NCBI GenBank assembly: GCA_039105265.1
Contig: JAPFFF010000019.1
Coordinates: forward strand, 1,582,501-1,646,500
Reading direction: 5' to 3'
DNA length: 64,000 nt
From: Tritrichomonas musculus
Lineage: Eukaryota; Parabasalia; Tritrichomonadida; Tritrichomonadidae
In this document: positions 25,968 to 37,100 of the stretch, one piece after another
Position numbering within the stretch: position 1 is the stretch's first letter
How the letters are laid out: each line of letters starts with the position of its first letter
The notes under the pieces: model-generated
Told to the model about the DNA's origin: nothing
Seen by the model: only the letters and a program-made list of their open reading frames with translations
Databases searched by the model: none
Made by a program: the position numbers and the translations under genes

Positions 25968-28900
25968 ATGATTACACCGTTATCGGCACAGACATTATGT
26001 TTAAGAGATCGAGGTTATGATATCAGCGTCAGAAATGGCAAATTAATGATTACTAGAAATGGTGAGATCAATGATGTTGAAATTAATTGTTTATATACCA
26101 AGAGTGAGGTTGATGAACAAATTCGACGTATTGAATCAAATCCAGCTAATTCATATTTCGAACTCAAGGAATCCGATCAATTATACTTATACAAGCCATC
26201 ATCTATATCACAATCAGATAAGTACTATGAGATGACATGGAATATAGATTCCAATTATAACATCCCGCTACAAACTAATTTCGAGTTCAGAGACTATCTA
26301 TTTGGTCATACATGGTCATTAATATGGGATGGTAATTCATGGACAGGCAATAATGTAGTGAATCGGTCAATCGCTAAACAGTCAACTACTACAAACAACA
26401 ATGGTAGTCCAGCGCTAGTAGTTCAACATACGGATTATATCTCTAAGTGGTTGCGTTGTGAGGTTGAGTTAAATGATTCAAATGTTAATTATGCTACAAC
26501 ATTGTCTTCATATGTTAACAATTGGAGGGTAGCATATAAAGATGGCGCAATAATAGAATTAAATGAATCAAATAGTGTTGTTAAATTGGATTCAGCATCC
26601 CAATATGACAATCTTGATGTCCAACAGTTTTCAGTCAAAGTCAACAATATATCTGGCAATAATATGCTATATGTCTTAGCTGATCTAAATATTAATGGAC
26701 ATATTACACCATTAAAGTGGGATCTACATCCAATTAGTCCACTTAGTATGAAATACTTACATACATGGAATGATAACCCTGTTATTGAGTCATTCACGTA
26801 CGTACGCGAGGTCACCCACTCGAAGAAATCAATTTGTGAAACAAACTCTGCTATGCAGATTCCTGAAGAGAATCCTACTAAAGACATCCATATCTATATC
26901 GAGAAAGAGTACTTTGAACAGAAACCAGTTAATGCTGACGAGACATATAATCCATTTGATGTCATGATTGTTCAACAATTTTATGAGGTCAAACCAGATC
27001 CTCGTAATTGTACGACATTAACGACTGATAATAATATATATTCATCTAAGATCATATGGGCAGATAACATAATGACCATGCGTAGAGATCTAAATGTAGT
27101 TGGAGGTACCGTTGATGTATTAGCTTACGATTACTCAGTACTACGTGCTATCATTAATGGTATTCAAGAACAATTAAGATTACAAGCCGCCTATAACGAG
27201 TACACAGATAGTATTCGTAAAGGTCTAGCGATTGCTGGCGATATACTCAACATACTTACAGGTGCAGTCAAAATGATGTCAGATCTATCAACTCTATCTC
27301 TGTCTGGTGAGAACATGAAGCTCAATACATATCGAACTGAAGACTTTACATTCCCTGGCATGGGTGGACCCAATGATGATTACCCCGGTGGCAAACCACC
27401 TATCAGCGGTCAATTCATTCTTGATATGGATACTAGTGCTGCTGGTCAAGTATTAAAGCGATTCATACCTACAGATACAGAGATTCCAGCGGCTACATCA
27501 TCGCTGACTGCCACTGATTTAGTATTAAATGCATTAAATTCGTTAACTCAAATAGGTACCACAACTACGACATTGATTGCTGGCGGATTAACATTAAATC
27601 GAATTCCTGAAATGATTCAAGGTGTTCAAACCATATCTCAGTCTATACATACCATCACAGATTCAGTTCGCGAATTACGCCGCCGATGGAGGGAGCGTAG
27701 TAATAACACCATTGTTGACCATTCAATTGAGAACACTGATGAAATGGACTTAGATGACAGAGTTGAAACACCAATCACTAGATTAACTCATGATACTACC
27801 ACTAATGCTTCGACATCGAACACGGTATTTGGAAACTATACACTTGAATCCTTATCTAATCTTACTAATGAACAATTGTTAGCTTTAAACTCCGACAACA
27901 TTATAGTAGAACAGATCGGTAGCAATCAAGTCGGCGTTATAACAATCACATATATTCATCCAAATGGTTCCCGAGAACTGGTATATATCAGGCGTTGTGA
28001 TAATGTTCGAAGTATTATATCCCCTGAACACATAAGATTATATAGTCAACAACGAATTGACACTACATCTAAATGGACTTATGATAATCGAACTGCATTG
28101 GAGATAGAACAGATGTTACCTGTTGATAGAATCCTATTCGAGAATACTCATACAGAACTCCGATTCATTAGAAACAGTGATGCTGACTCTGGAGTTAATT
28201 GGACTGAGGTTAGAGATGAAAATAATTCGACTGTAGCTATCATTGATGTATCTATAGCTGTTCGAACTAGTGTAGGTACTGATGGGATATCAATCCATAA
28301 AGCAAACCCTGCTCATGAATCAAATGTTAACATTAATTCTGACGGAATTCATATCGAAGACAGTACCCGAGAACTCGTGGCTAATGAATACAATGTCGTC
28401 GTCGTTAATCATGAACCTACTCCAACAACTGATGCTGATGTAGTTATTCCTGGTACAACGATCACACTCAGAGATATCGAACAGATGGATTGGTTTGAGC
28501 GACATAGGCTTACTAATGAAATTCATGCCTTAAGATTCAGACCTCATGATCCTGATTCAGCTCATGACAATGAGGAATACACTGAGGTAGTCTACAGTAA
28601 CAATGTCATTGGTGTTATCGATCGACGACATCTCAATCAAGTAACCATTAATGACAACCAAATCACTATAACCAATCCAGATAACAGTCTAGTACTAACT
28701 GATCATGATATCCAGTGGATGAGAGATCATGATGAACAACAGCGGTCATCATTGAGTGGATTTATATCAAACATTCGTAATCGATTAGAGGAGATCAATA
28801 TGGATGTCGAGTGGTTACTGGAACATCCATCGCTAACTGATAGATATGTAGTATGTAGGGGATCTCGTATATTAGTTCCAATAGTTGACGCTGTCTTATA

Positions 28901-31900
28901 TATACCTCGAGCTATTCGCGGAGCGAACACTTGTGAAACAAGATCTGGTACCCAGACTGCTAGGGAGATAGAGGGTGAGTCAATTCCTACAAAGATAAGT
29001 CTACAACCAGTAATCGATTGGTGTACTAGTACTGAATCTGATATATCACTGCCAGATGACAATAATGAAGCTGTATCATTAAACTCATGTGTTAACATAT
29101 GTAATACATTCAGAGATACTGTTAAAGGTCCACTAGCATTGTTATCATATAAGATTCAAGAGGTTGAAAAATATCAGTCCAGTAGTACTGATGCTACTAA
29201 TGAATTCGATACAGTTGACGGTTACCCATCATATTATGTTAAACACCAAGACTTAACTGTATATGAGCCAACTTCAACTGATTCAGTCCAAGATCCCGTA
29301 GTGATTATGAAGATAACACTGCCATCGGTGCTCAAAAATAAGTTGCTAGCATGTACGACAAAAACCGAACTATTCAAGATACATATGCGTAATCTATTAA
29401 TCATGGATTGGTTGGGTAATATATTAAACGATTTTACGATATCGGTTGAGAATGGTAAGTTCATATGTCCAGAGTTGACTCATAATAAGGCTAGAGACTG
29501 CTACACATACTCAACTCGTGAACGCGATGATCCAGAGATTATGTTTGATAAAGATCTCAATATTGAACCATACTCATGGTATCTCAGAGGTGATATGACT
29601 ATTCATAACTTACTCAACGACGATTCATTGGTGGCTCGTAAGCCAGTTATTAAGTGTGATGTTATAGATGCAGAGAATGCACTCCGATTGCAGAAATCAG
29701 ATGTATACTATTTCTATCGACCAACAATGATTACTTATGATGAACATGTTAAGTACGTGGATTCGTTAGGCACTGAAACATTGGAATATGAATGCGAGTG
29801 CTATAAGATGATATATAAGATACCAGATACATATCAAATACCTAACAATTTGACATTCAAGTTTAAGGAATACTGTTTCGGTAATAGTTGGTCGCTGACA
29901 TGGGATGGCAATAACTGGATTGGTGATGATATTCAAGGTAGATTTCAGAGTAAGATTATCAGTAAATGTAAGACCCGTGATATACCAGACAATTATGGTT
30001 CAACTGGATGTATGGTAGCTGTTAAACGAGATACACTGAATAGTAGAGTAGTCCCAGAGAATAAGGCACATGGTTTGGCATATTCATTAATGAATGAATG
30101 TTCAACAAATGGTAAGTATGAAACATTGATCCAATTTCGAGATGGCAGAGTGGTTAAAGGTTCTGAGTATAACCTACATGTAGGCTATTCATTTATACTC
30201 AATGGTGCTACACTGGATGGATACGATTTGGTGGCAATGAGTTGTACATATGACAACTATTCAACATCTACATTAAAGGTCAGCGATATAGAACTGTTGT
30301 ACCTCGATCTGACTCTACCAGGCCAAGAATTAGTTAATCGATTATCATTTACTGTTAAGGATGTACATCGTAACGGTGACACTTATAATAGAGGTTATGT
30401 AGACCTGATTGGTGCCTTGGACACAGTTGATAGAGTTGGATATATCTGGAGTAAGCGATCAAAGAATGATTCCGGTCGTGATATCACTTTATATCTACGT
30501 CATGACTATACAGATCCAATTGATGAAGTCAACTGGGATCCATCGACGAATGCATTCGAATACATCATCAAACAGCAGTTCTATGAAGTCAGTCCAAATC
30601 CAAATGCTGCAACAACATTGTATACTGATTTCAACATTACATCATCAAAGATTATCACAGCTGACAACATCACAACAATGAGATCTGATTTGAACTTAGT
30701 AACTAACAATGTGGATGTAGTAACATATGATGTCAAGGAGGTTAAATCCAAGGTCGACGCATTAGGTTCCGAGATGACAGAACAACAGGCCAAGACTAAG
30801 TATTTAGAGAAAGAGGTCGATAAGATAGATATGAAGGCTAATGTTGGTATCGCATTAGGTGTAGCTGGATGTGTACTAGGTGCTACCGGTATTGGAGTAG
30901 CTGGTAAGGCATTATCATTTGCAACTAAGGGTGTTGAAGCTGCTGTTGAAGCTGGCAGAGAATTAGTGAATACTGTTACTAAGGTTACTGATGTCGGTGC
31001 TGATGTTGTTGAAGACATGGCTGGTAAGTTAGTTGACGAATTGCCTGATATTGGTGCTGACATATTCTTCGGCGACATGGTGGATGTACGACACGTAGCA
31101 GGTCTGAGGACGAAGTCCGTACCGGTTGGGAGAGCCAGGTCAACACCAATGATGTTATCTGTCAAAGATAAACTGAATAAGATAATCGAATGGTGTGATC
31201 AAGAGTACATACCTGTTGAAGACATGACATTCACTGATGAACTAGATGATCCATCTAAAGTTGCTATGACGTTGACATCAACGATGGATATGTGTAAACG
31301 CTTCAGACATACGATGAAACCGATGATCAAGACACTAGCACAGACAATGCAGTTATCTAGAGATGATGTAATTGATATTGTTGGTAAGATTGATGGAGAC
31401 AAAAATATCCAACTCATTGCTGAAGATATTATCACTGATGGGTCGATCAGAGTTAAACTCATGGTAAGAACAATAAGTGAGTTCAATGATGTTGATTATG
31501 ATGAACAGTATGTTTCGTTAACGATCACTAATGGTGTCATATCTGAATATATTGGTACGGATACATTTCCATCAGCTATAATGGATGAGACTGTTACGCA
31601 GATCACTATATTGAATCCACAACATGTTCAAGTCACTGGTATCACAATTAAAGAGAACACATTGATCAGACACTTGGAGTTCACTACTGATGATATAGCG
31701 TATACATGTGATATAGATGCGTTACAGAATAAGATAGATTCATTACATGATCAACTTGAACAGAATGATAAGTCATTGGCTACTACACTGAATGAGTTTC
31801 CGACAGTAGATGAAGTTAACACAGCGTTGGATACAGTTAAGAATGAATATGATGTCAAATATCGAAGCAAAAATGATTTGATATATAAAGATGCTGTCGA

Positions 31901-32813
31901 TGTGCCATTTGAAAATGTACAAGATAGTTCGGGATCATGGGAGGTCAAAATAAAATTGATTAGTGGAATTCGCCTTGTTGGAACAATATCAAATAACGAT
32001 GGTTTTGTAAAAGAGTTTGATTATTTGTTTGAATACAATGGTGTTATTACTCCAGATGGAGATGTTAATGTCGATTTTGAAATTGATGGAACAACTTATT
32101 ACTTAACTTATTATAAAAGTGATAGTAATGGTCTGTGCTTTTACATCGATAACGGGGCAGACTATTTTGATACCAAATTAATATTAGCGGAAAAAATATT
32201 GAATCAAGATAAAATAGCATTGATAAGTGAGATTCCTGAACCTGTTGATTTGACCAATTATGTTACTATAGATGATCTCGATGGATATGCGTTGAAGAGT
32301 GAGTTGGATTCATATGCTAAATCTTATCAAGATCTATCTTATATAGTAGGTGATCATGTCGCTAAAATCGTAACAATGAACAGTCAGATATCAAATCTAC
32401 AACATGAGAATGAATCATTAAGAGCTAGGTTAGACGCGTTAGTGAATAAATTAACACGAATCAAGTACACATTCAATGTAACGAATAGTAATACCATTCA
32501 TTATCAATTCGAGAAACAACTTGACGAATATGATGGAACACTCTATTTGACTTATAATGAAACCAGAGATAATGTTACCAGTGTAAACGAAATCAAAATC
32601 AGTATATCATTCAATGTTAATAATACGCCTAAGTATGAATATCAATGTGAACCAACTAAGATCTGGTTAAACAATATTGAATTTCCATTAAGTAGTAGCA
32701 ATCTCATGATCAATGCAACAGCTAATTACATATTGATTAACTCGACATTCTTTACATCAAATGGTATCTTAGCTGAAGATAACACTAAGAATGAGATACA
32801 TTCATTGTTGTAA
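25968..32813 (+). CDS. Giant fibre-like protein with internal duplication (Maverick B)
   Basis: About 2281 residues from the first ATG (MITPLSAQTLCLRDRGYD). A large module occurs twice: FGHTWSLIWDGNSWTGNN near residue 110 returns as FGNSWSLTWDGNNWIGDD near 1302, and QQFYEVKPDPRNCTTL near 335 returns as QQFYEVSPNPNAATTL near 1535. Between them lie shorter repeats around TELRFIRN and ALRFRPHD. A Gly/Ala-rich hydrophobic stretch is near 1640. From about 2090, DLTNYVTIDDLDGYALKSEL and a coiled coil recall phage tail-fibre shafts, followed by a beta-rich tip. The inferred role is attachment. Confidence 0.6.
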   Translation: MITPLSAQTLCLRDRGYDISVRNGKLMITRNGEINDVEINCLYTKSEVDEQIRRIESNPANSYFELKESDQLYLYKPSSISQSDKYYEMTWNIDSNYNIPLQTNFEFRDYLFGHTWSLIWDGNSWTGNNVVNRSIAKQSTTTNNNGSPALVVQHTDYISKWLRCEVELNDSNVNYATTLSSYVNNWRVAYKDGAIIELNESNSVVKLDSASQYDNLDVQQFSVKVNNISGNNMLYVLADLNINGHITPLKWDLHPISPLSMKYLHTWNDNPVIESFTYVREVTHSKKSICETNSAMQIPEENPTKDIHIYIEKEYFEQKPVNADETYNPFDVMIVQQFYEVKPDPRNCTTLTTDNNIYSSKIIWADNIMTMRRDLNVVGGTVDVLAYDYSVLRAIINGIQEQLRLQAAYNEYTDSIRKGLAIAGDILNILTGAVKMMSDLSTLSLSGENMKLNTYRTEDFTFPGMGGPNDDYPGGKPPISGQFILDMDTSAAGQVLKRFIPTDTEIPAATSSLTATDLVLNALNSLTQIGTTTTTLIAGGLTLNRIPEMIQGVQTISQSIHTITDSVRELRRRWRERSNNTIVDHSIENTDEMDLDDRVETPITRLTHDTTTNASTSNTVFGNYTLESLSNLTNEQLLALNSDNIIVEQIGSNQVGVITITYIHPNGSRELVYIRRCDNVRSIISPEHIRLYSQQRIDTTSKWTYDNRTALEIEQMLPVDRILFENTHTELRFIRNSDADSGVNWTEVRDENNSTVAIIDVSIAVRTSVGTDGISIHKANPAHESNVNINSDGIHIEDSTRELVANEYNVVVVNHEPTPTTDADVVIPGTTITLRDIEQMDWFERHRLTNEIHALRFRPHDPDSAHDNEEYTEVVYSNNVIGVIDRRHLNQVTINDNQITITNPDNSLVLTDHDIQWMRDHDEQQRSSLSGFISNIRNRLEEINMDVEWLLEHPSLTDRYVVCRGSRILVPIVDAVLYIPRAIRGANTCETRSGTQTAREIEGESIPTKISLQPVIDWCTSTESDISLPDDNNEAVSLNSCVNICNTFRDTVKGPLALLSYKIQEVEKYQSSSTDATNEFDTVDGYPSYYVKHQDLTVYEPTSTDSVQDPVVIMKITLPSVLKNKLLACTTKTELFKIHMRNLLIMDWLGNILNDFTISVENGKFICPELTHNKARDCYTYSTRERDDPEIMFDKDLNIEPYSWYLRGDMTIHNLLNDDSLVARKPVIKCDVIDAENALRLQKSDVYYFYRPTMITYDEHVKYVDSLGTETLEYECECYKMIYKIPDTYQIPNNLTFKFKEYCFGNSWSLTWDGNNWIGDDIQGRFQSKIISKCKTRDIPDNYGSTGCMVAVKRDTLNSRVVPENKAHGLAYSLMNECSTNGKYETLIQFRDGRVVKGSEYNLHVGYSFILNGATLDGYDLVAMSCTYDNYSTSTLKVSDIELLYLDLTLPGQELVNRLSFTVKDVHRNGDTYNRGYVDLIGALDTVDRVGYIWSKRSKNDSGRDITLYLRHDYTDPIDEVNWDPSTNAFEYIIKQQFYEVSPNPNAATTLYTDFNITSSKIITADNITTMRSDLNLVTNNVDVVTYDVKEVKSKVDALGSEMTEQQAKTKYLEKEVDKIDMKANVGIALGVAGCVLGATGIGVAGKALSFATKGVEAAVEAGRELVNTVTKVTDVGADVVEDMAGKLVDELPDIGADIFFGDMVDVRHVAGLRTKSVPVGRARSTPMMLSVKDKLNKIIEWCDQEYIPVEDMTFTDELDDPSKVAMTLTSTMDMCKRFRHTMKPMIKTLAQTMQLSRDDVIDIVGKIDGDKNIQLIAEDIITDGSIRVKLMVRTISEFNDVDYDEQYVSLTITNGVISEYIGTDTFPSAIMDETVTQITILNPQHVQVTGITIKENTLIRHLEFTTDDIAYTCDIDALQNKIDSLHDQLEQNDKSLATTLNEFPTVDEVNTALDTVKNEYDVKYRSKNDLIYKDAVDVPFENVQDSSGSWEVKIKLISGIRLVGTISNNDGFVKEFDYLFEYNGVITPDGDVNVDFEIDGTTYYLTYYKSDSNGLCFYIDNGADYFDTKLILAEKILNQDKIALISEIPEPVDLTNYVTIDDLDGYALKSELDSYAKSYQDLSYIVGDHVAKIVTMNSQISNLQHENESLRARLDALVNKLTRIKYTFNVTNSNTIHYQFEKQLDEYDGTLYLTYNETRDNVTSVNEIKISISFNVNNTPKYEYQCEPTKIWLNNIEFPLSSSNLMINATANYILINSTFFTSNGILAEDNTKNEIHSLL

Positions 32814-32845
32814 ACCAAAAATAGATGAAATGTTATTTTTTGATC

Positions 32846-32885
32846 TCGATTCGCTGTCGCTCATCCGCCACCGATTCGCTAAAGC
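32846..32885. repeat. GC-rich repeated words between convergent genes
   Basis: GATTCGCTGTCGCTCAT is followed after a few bases by GATTCGCTAAAGCTCAT. The segment sits between the ends of two convergent genes and stands out in GC content. Related words (TTCGCTCC, GTCGCTCAC) occur in the GC-rich stretch near 3720. Confidence 0.4.
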
Positions 32886-33407
32886 TCATACGACAACATA
32901 CTTAAGACATAAGTGATATACATTGACGAGATCATTGAATTCTTTGTTATAGACTTGTTTGAAGTCAGTGACTATCTCACCTGACTCTGTTACAATCTTA
33001 ATAGCATCAATTTTCTGTATCGGAGATACCTTGGCTACACAACATCCGGGGTTATCATCTGTATAGATCTCAACATTACCACCAGTAACTGCCTTAATGA
33101 TTAATGCTAAGTCCTGCTGTGGGACAATAATAGTACGCTTACTGATGAGATTACTAATAAGAGCTTTATCTTGGTCTAATAATATTTTTGCATAGGTCTC
33201 CAGAATAAGTGATCTAACATCGTGATCGACGACTGGTTCATCCTGGTGGACTGTTAATTCACGAGTTATAACTATATCCTCCTTACCATCATCACGCTTA
33301 TTGATGAAAATATTGTTGTTAATATTGTTATTAGATTGTGATGCCGATGTAGGTTCGAGTGAAATGTTTGCATTGACGCCTGTGTTGAGATTTCGTTTCT
33401 TAATCAT
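32886..33407 (-). CDS. Conserved Maverick protein of unknown function (copy B)
   Basis: A protein of 173 residues. The N-terminal third is polar and Asn/Ser-rich. The C-terminal 100 residues align with those of the 19122 protein of Maverick A (see the DDNPGCCVAKV and GEIVTDFKQVYNKEFNDL segments). Presence in two diverged Mavericks points to a conserved function, but I know of no named family. Here it is separated from any ATPase gene, unlike in copy A. The stop lies in the GC-rich repeated words. Confidence 0.6.
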   Translation of the reverse strand: MIKKRNLNTGVNANISLEPTSASQSNNNINNNIFINKRDDGKEDIVITRELTVHQDEPVVDHDVRSLILETYAKILLDQDKALISNLISKRTIIVPQQDLALIIKAVTGGNVEIYTDDNPGCCVAKVSPIQKIDAIKIVTESGEIVTDFKQVYNKEFNDLVNVYHLCLKYVVV

Positions 33408-33473
33408 TTCATTGTTGGAAAAATAAGTGTAAATGGATGTTTAATACCCAAAGGGATAGTGATTGTTCTACAA

Positions 33474-33662
33474 TCAATACGAGTTCACATCATCTTTATA
33501 TAATATCAATTGTTTAGCGTTGACTCGTTTAGATGAACCATCGCTAGCTGATAGATTCTCCTTACGGTGCGAGGGTGGATGTAGACACTTAGGCTGTGTT
33601 ATAGGTGGATTCTTGGTCGTACATTGTTTATAGGACAATACTTGAACACTCTTGCCGGACAT
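33474..33662 (-). CDS. Small basic protein, unknown (Maverick B)
   Basis: A protein of 62 residues (MSGKSVQVLSYKQCTTKNPP and on), basic, with two Cys and a Pro-rich middle. The ATG is preceded by TTTATTTTTACATAA, identical to the sequence before the polymerase gene at 37802, which supports real expression. No family recognised. Confidence 0.45.
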   Translation of the reverse strand: MSGKSVQVLSYKQCTTKNPPITQPKCLHPPSHRKENLSASDGSSKRVNAKQLILYKDDVNSY

Positions 33663-33684
33663 TTATGTAAAAATAAATAGATAC

Positions 33685-34158
33685 TTAGTTAAGTTCAATT
33701 GAATCGTTAGCTTCGTCAAATTGATTTCTTAATGCTGCAACTGAGTTCTGACTTTGTTTGAACTCTTTGATAACATCATGTGATTTCTGTTCTATAGACA
33801 AATATCGCTTTAACTCAGATCGTAAACATAGTTTGTCAATAAAGTAATCATAATAGGTATTATCTTGAAACTGCTTTGGGGTAAGATCAATTGTCATTAT
33901 CATTGGATCTCTATAAACAGATCTATATCGGGTCTCTTTAACAGTGATATAAGGAATCTTATCAAAGGTATCAATCAATTGTTTCATATCTATGGTGGTA
34001 TTACCAGATCTAACTTGGAGTGGTCTAACACTAATGCCAAACTCATTGGGATATATTTTGCTATCTAGATAGATGATCAATTTGGTCGCACCCTTGATGT
34101 TGAACTTATTTATGATTTCATATGCAAAATTAGTTACAGTAAATGACTTGCTAGACAT
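33685..34158 (-). CDS. Unknown protein next to polymerase B (Maverick B)
   Basis: A protein of 157 residues. The first part looks alpha/beta (FAYEIINKFNIKGATKLIIY), with a Tyr/Arg-rich stretch around ETRYRSVYRDPM, and the last 50 residues are helical and polar. It sits 32 bp after the polymerase gene on the same strand with its own T-rich upstream tract (TATTTTTATTCCAC). It could be a replication accessory or terminal protein, on position alone. Confidence 0.45.
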   Translation of the reverse strand: MSSKSFTVTNFAYEIINKFNIKGATKLIIYLDSKIYPNEFGISVRPLQVRSGNTTIDMKQLIDTFDKIPYITVKETRYRSVYRDPMIMTIDLTPKQFQDNTYYDYFIDKLCLRSELKRYLSIEQKSHDVIKEFKQSQNSVAALRNQFDEANDSIELN

Positions 34159-34190
34159 AATTTGAAGTGGAATAAAAATATTAAATTAAA

Positions 34191-37100
34191 TTAAAATTGA
34201 ACTCGCCTATAGAATTGTGGCAATGTAATTTGGTCAAATGTCTTAGTCTTTTTGAAACAATTGGATCCATCAGTAAGATCAAATGTAATGGATTCACCAT
34301 TATACATTCTCTCATATAATTCTTCGACTGTAATACCCATTCGCTTACACTTATTTAAAACACATTGCTTAGGAACACCCTTCATTCTAATATGATAACC
34401 CTCATTACCAGATTCGTCGACTAATATATCTAGATATGATTTCTTACCAAGGGCTATCAATTTTCGGGAAACAATTCGTCTAATATCGCCAACAGCTCCA
34501 GGGAATGAATCAAAGTCACAGTGGAATTGAGTCATTTGCTTACCGATCAGGTCTCTACCATATTTGACCTTATAGATATCAGCTAATTTAGAAACATCAG
34601 ATTCCTTTAAATGCATGCTATCAGTATCTTGGTAATAGATATCTATATTATTCTGCTCTGCAGTGCTCATAACTTGATTCATTATATGCTTACTCCATGA
34701 TAACACAGAGGCTCCGAATTGAGGTAGATTAAAGTGATTATTAATGGGCTTGATTTTTTTTATGAAGCATTTGGATGAATCATGAAACACAACCTCTTTG
34801 ATGAAATTGTAATTTCGATAAATGTATGACATAAGCTTATTCTTATTGACAACTTTGATTTCATCTGTCATAGGCTTCAATATAGATTTACCATAAACAG
34901 AATTCAATAGTAACTTAATGGATTTCTCTAAGGGATTATGCTCAGTCTTATATTTCAATCTTAAATCAAACAATGTCTTAATGAATTCATTAATCTTATT
35001 ATTAAACCCATCATTGTAATAGTATCCTCGGATAAGCTCATACTCAATGTCGTAGAATTCCATTAAGTCTATTAAAGTAATCTTATCAATGTAATAATGA
35101 TTGACAGTATCATTGCAGAATATTTTTGAACCTTTATTATTATGCTTGAATATCTGACCGAACTTATAAGGATTATTAGACTTACATTCTATCTTAGTAA
35201 TATTAATTTCAGCAAAGAATGTATCATAAGACATTAACTGATCATGAGTACAATCATTTGGAACTATTTTAGGTGCTCCCTTAGGGATACCATCCATAAT
35301 ATACATAGCTGATGGATATAAGCTGACTGCATCGAAATCTTGAATTCGGTCAACTATATATTGCTTATCATTATTAGCTGTCATTGTGCGACCTCCACTT
35401 ACACATCTTTGGATGAAATTCTGAGGCTTGCCAGATAATTGATAACATCCCTCAAAACAACCGTATATTCTAGCGAAATCATAACCGACAGCACTAATTG
35501 ATATAAATTGGTGGATACCTACCCAAGTCTTACCTGTATTCTTGAACACTTCGGCTAAATCATTATTGAACTTATTCATGCCATCCATTAAGGTAATACA
35601 GTCCTTCATACAATAATAATAAGCATATCTCATTATATCTATTGTATCATTAGATTCATTATAGGCTTTAGCGAACTTAGCATTATTAAGCAACTGTCGG
35701 CGATCTATTTCTAATTCATCTGAGGATTTCTTATCGGCATTCTCTATAACATATTGATCATAGAATTCATTAAATGGAATCCATTGGCGCTTCATATTAG
35801 ATTCAGTATAGATCTTATAAGCAATGATTTCTTTATGAACCTTCAATTGGAACATATCCGAGAAATCTCTTAATGGAGCCGGAATAAGGGAATAACTATT
35901 TCTGAATGTCAGATGCTTAACTCGCTTAGTGACCATATTACCTGTCTTTGAATTAAGGACTCTATCATACTTATCCATAACTACCTGTAATAAGGTACCA
36001 CTGCGCTGTGTCAACTGAGTCTCCCATCCATCTTCATTAATAAAGAAACAAGCATCATATTTCAGATTGTGGAAATAGGTCAATGAATTCGACTTGAGTG
36101 AATTAAGGAATTTGGATGTAATATCAGATCCTTTAAATGAAACTGCATGCTTATCATCACATAAACATAATAAATATGGCTTATGAGGGGAAACTGTAAC
36201 ATCTGTCTCATAATCCGCATAATATATATGTGACCATTCAGTAATTTTCTTTAGGGTAGCAGACTCAGGCTTACAACATAGATTAGGATCATAGCTAAGA
36301 TCAGTGTAATCATTAAGGTGATTATCAAACTCACATGTACCTAGTATTTCTTGCTCACACTGATTGATTTCTCTGAAATAATTATTCTCAAACATTGCGA
36401 ACATAATAGTCAAGAATGGCGTACCCTCGGATTTGTCTCCGCGATTATTCTTTATCAACATTCGCTCAGCAATGGGAACATCTGAATATTTCTTATCAAG
36501 CTCAGCTTTATGCTCAATATAATACTTAGTAATTGGTAATTTCTCATTATGATCTATCATATAGTGATCTTTGTATAATAACAATTGGATTTTTCTATCA
36601 GCGATGACTTTGCTATTCTTACGAGTATCGATACTTAATTGCTTGCGATGTCTGGAATCCCTGGTCTCGTCAACTCTATATATCACAAAATGACATTTCA
36701 TCTCAATCGCAATCTCTAATATTTTCTTATTAGGAATCGATCTGGTCAACATCATAGTGCGCAATTTATGGATTTCTTCATCATTGAATACACCTGATTG
36801 AATACATGCGTATACAAAACAATTGTCTCTGTAATTATTCTTATCAATGCTATTATAAATCTGATATCGGGTCAAATCTAATGAGTCCAACAAATTGATA
36901 TAAGCAAAGAATGCACCATCTGGAGCATCTCTAAAATCATCAAGTGATTCTAATACAATATCTTGACCATCAACTCTCTCTACAAACTCTGACTTACCTG
37001 TGGACTTATTTTTTCTCATACTAATGAATTTGACTTCGAATCTAACTGGTATGTAATCTAAACCAATTAGACCAGGATCGGAATCAGAACTGTATTCTTC

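Noticed and set aside
31100-31140. Hammerhead-like words (GTCTGAGGACGAAGTCC) inside the giant fibre gene
   Set aside because: The conserved CTGATGA and GAAA core is not present and the segment is plainly coding.
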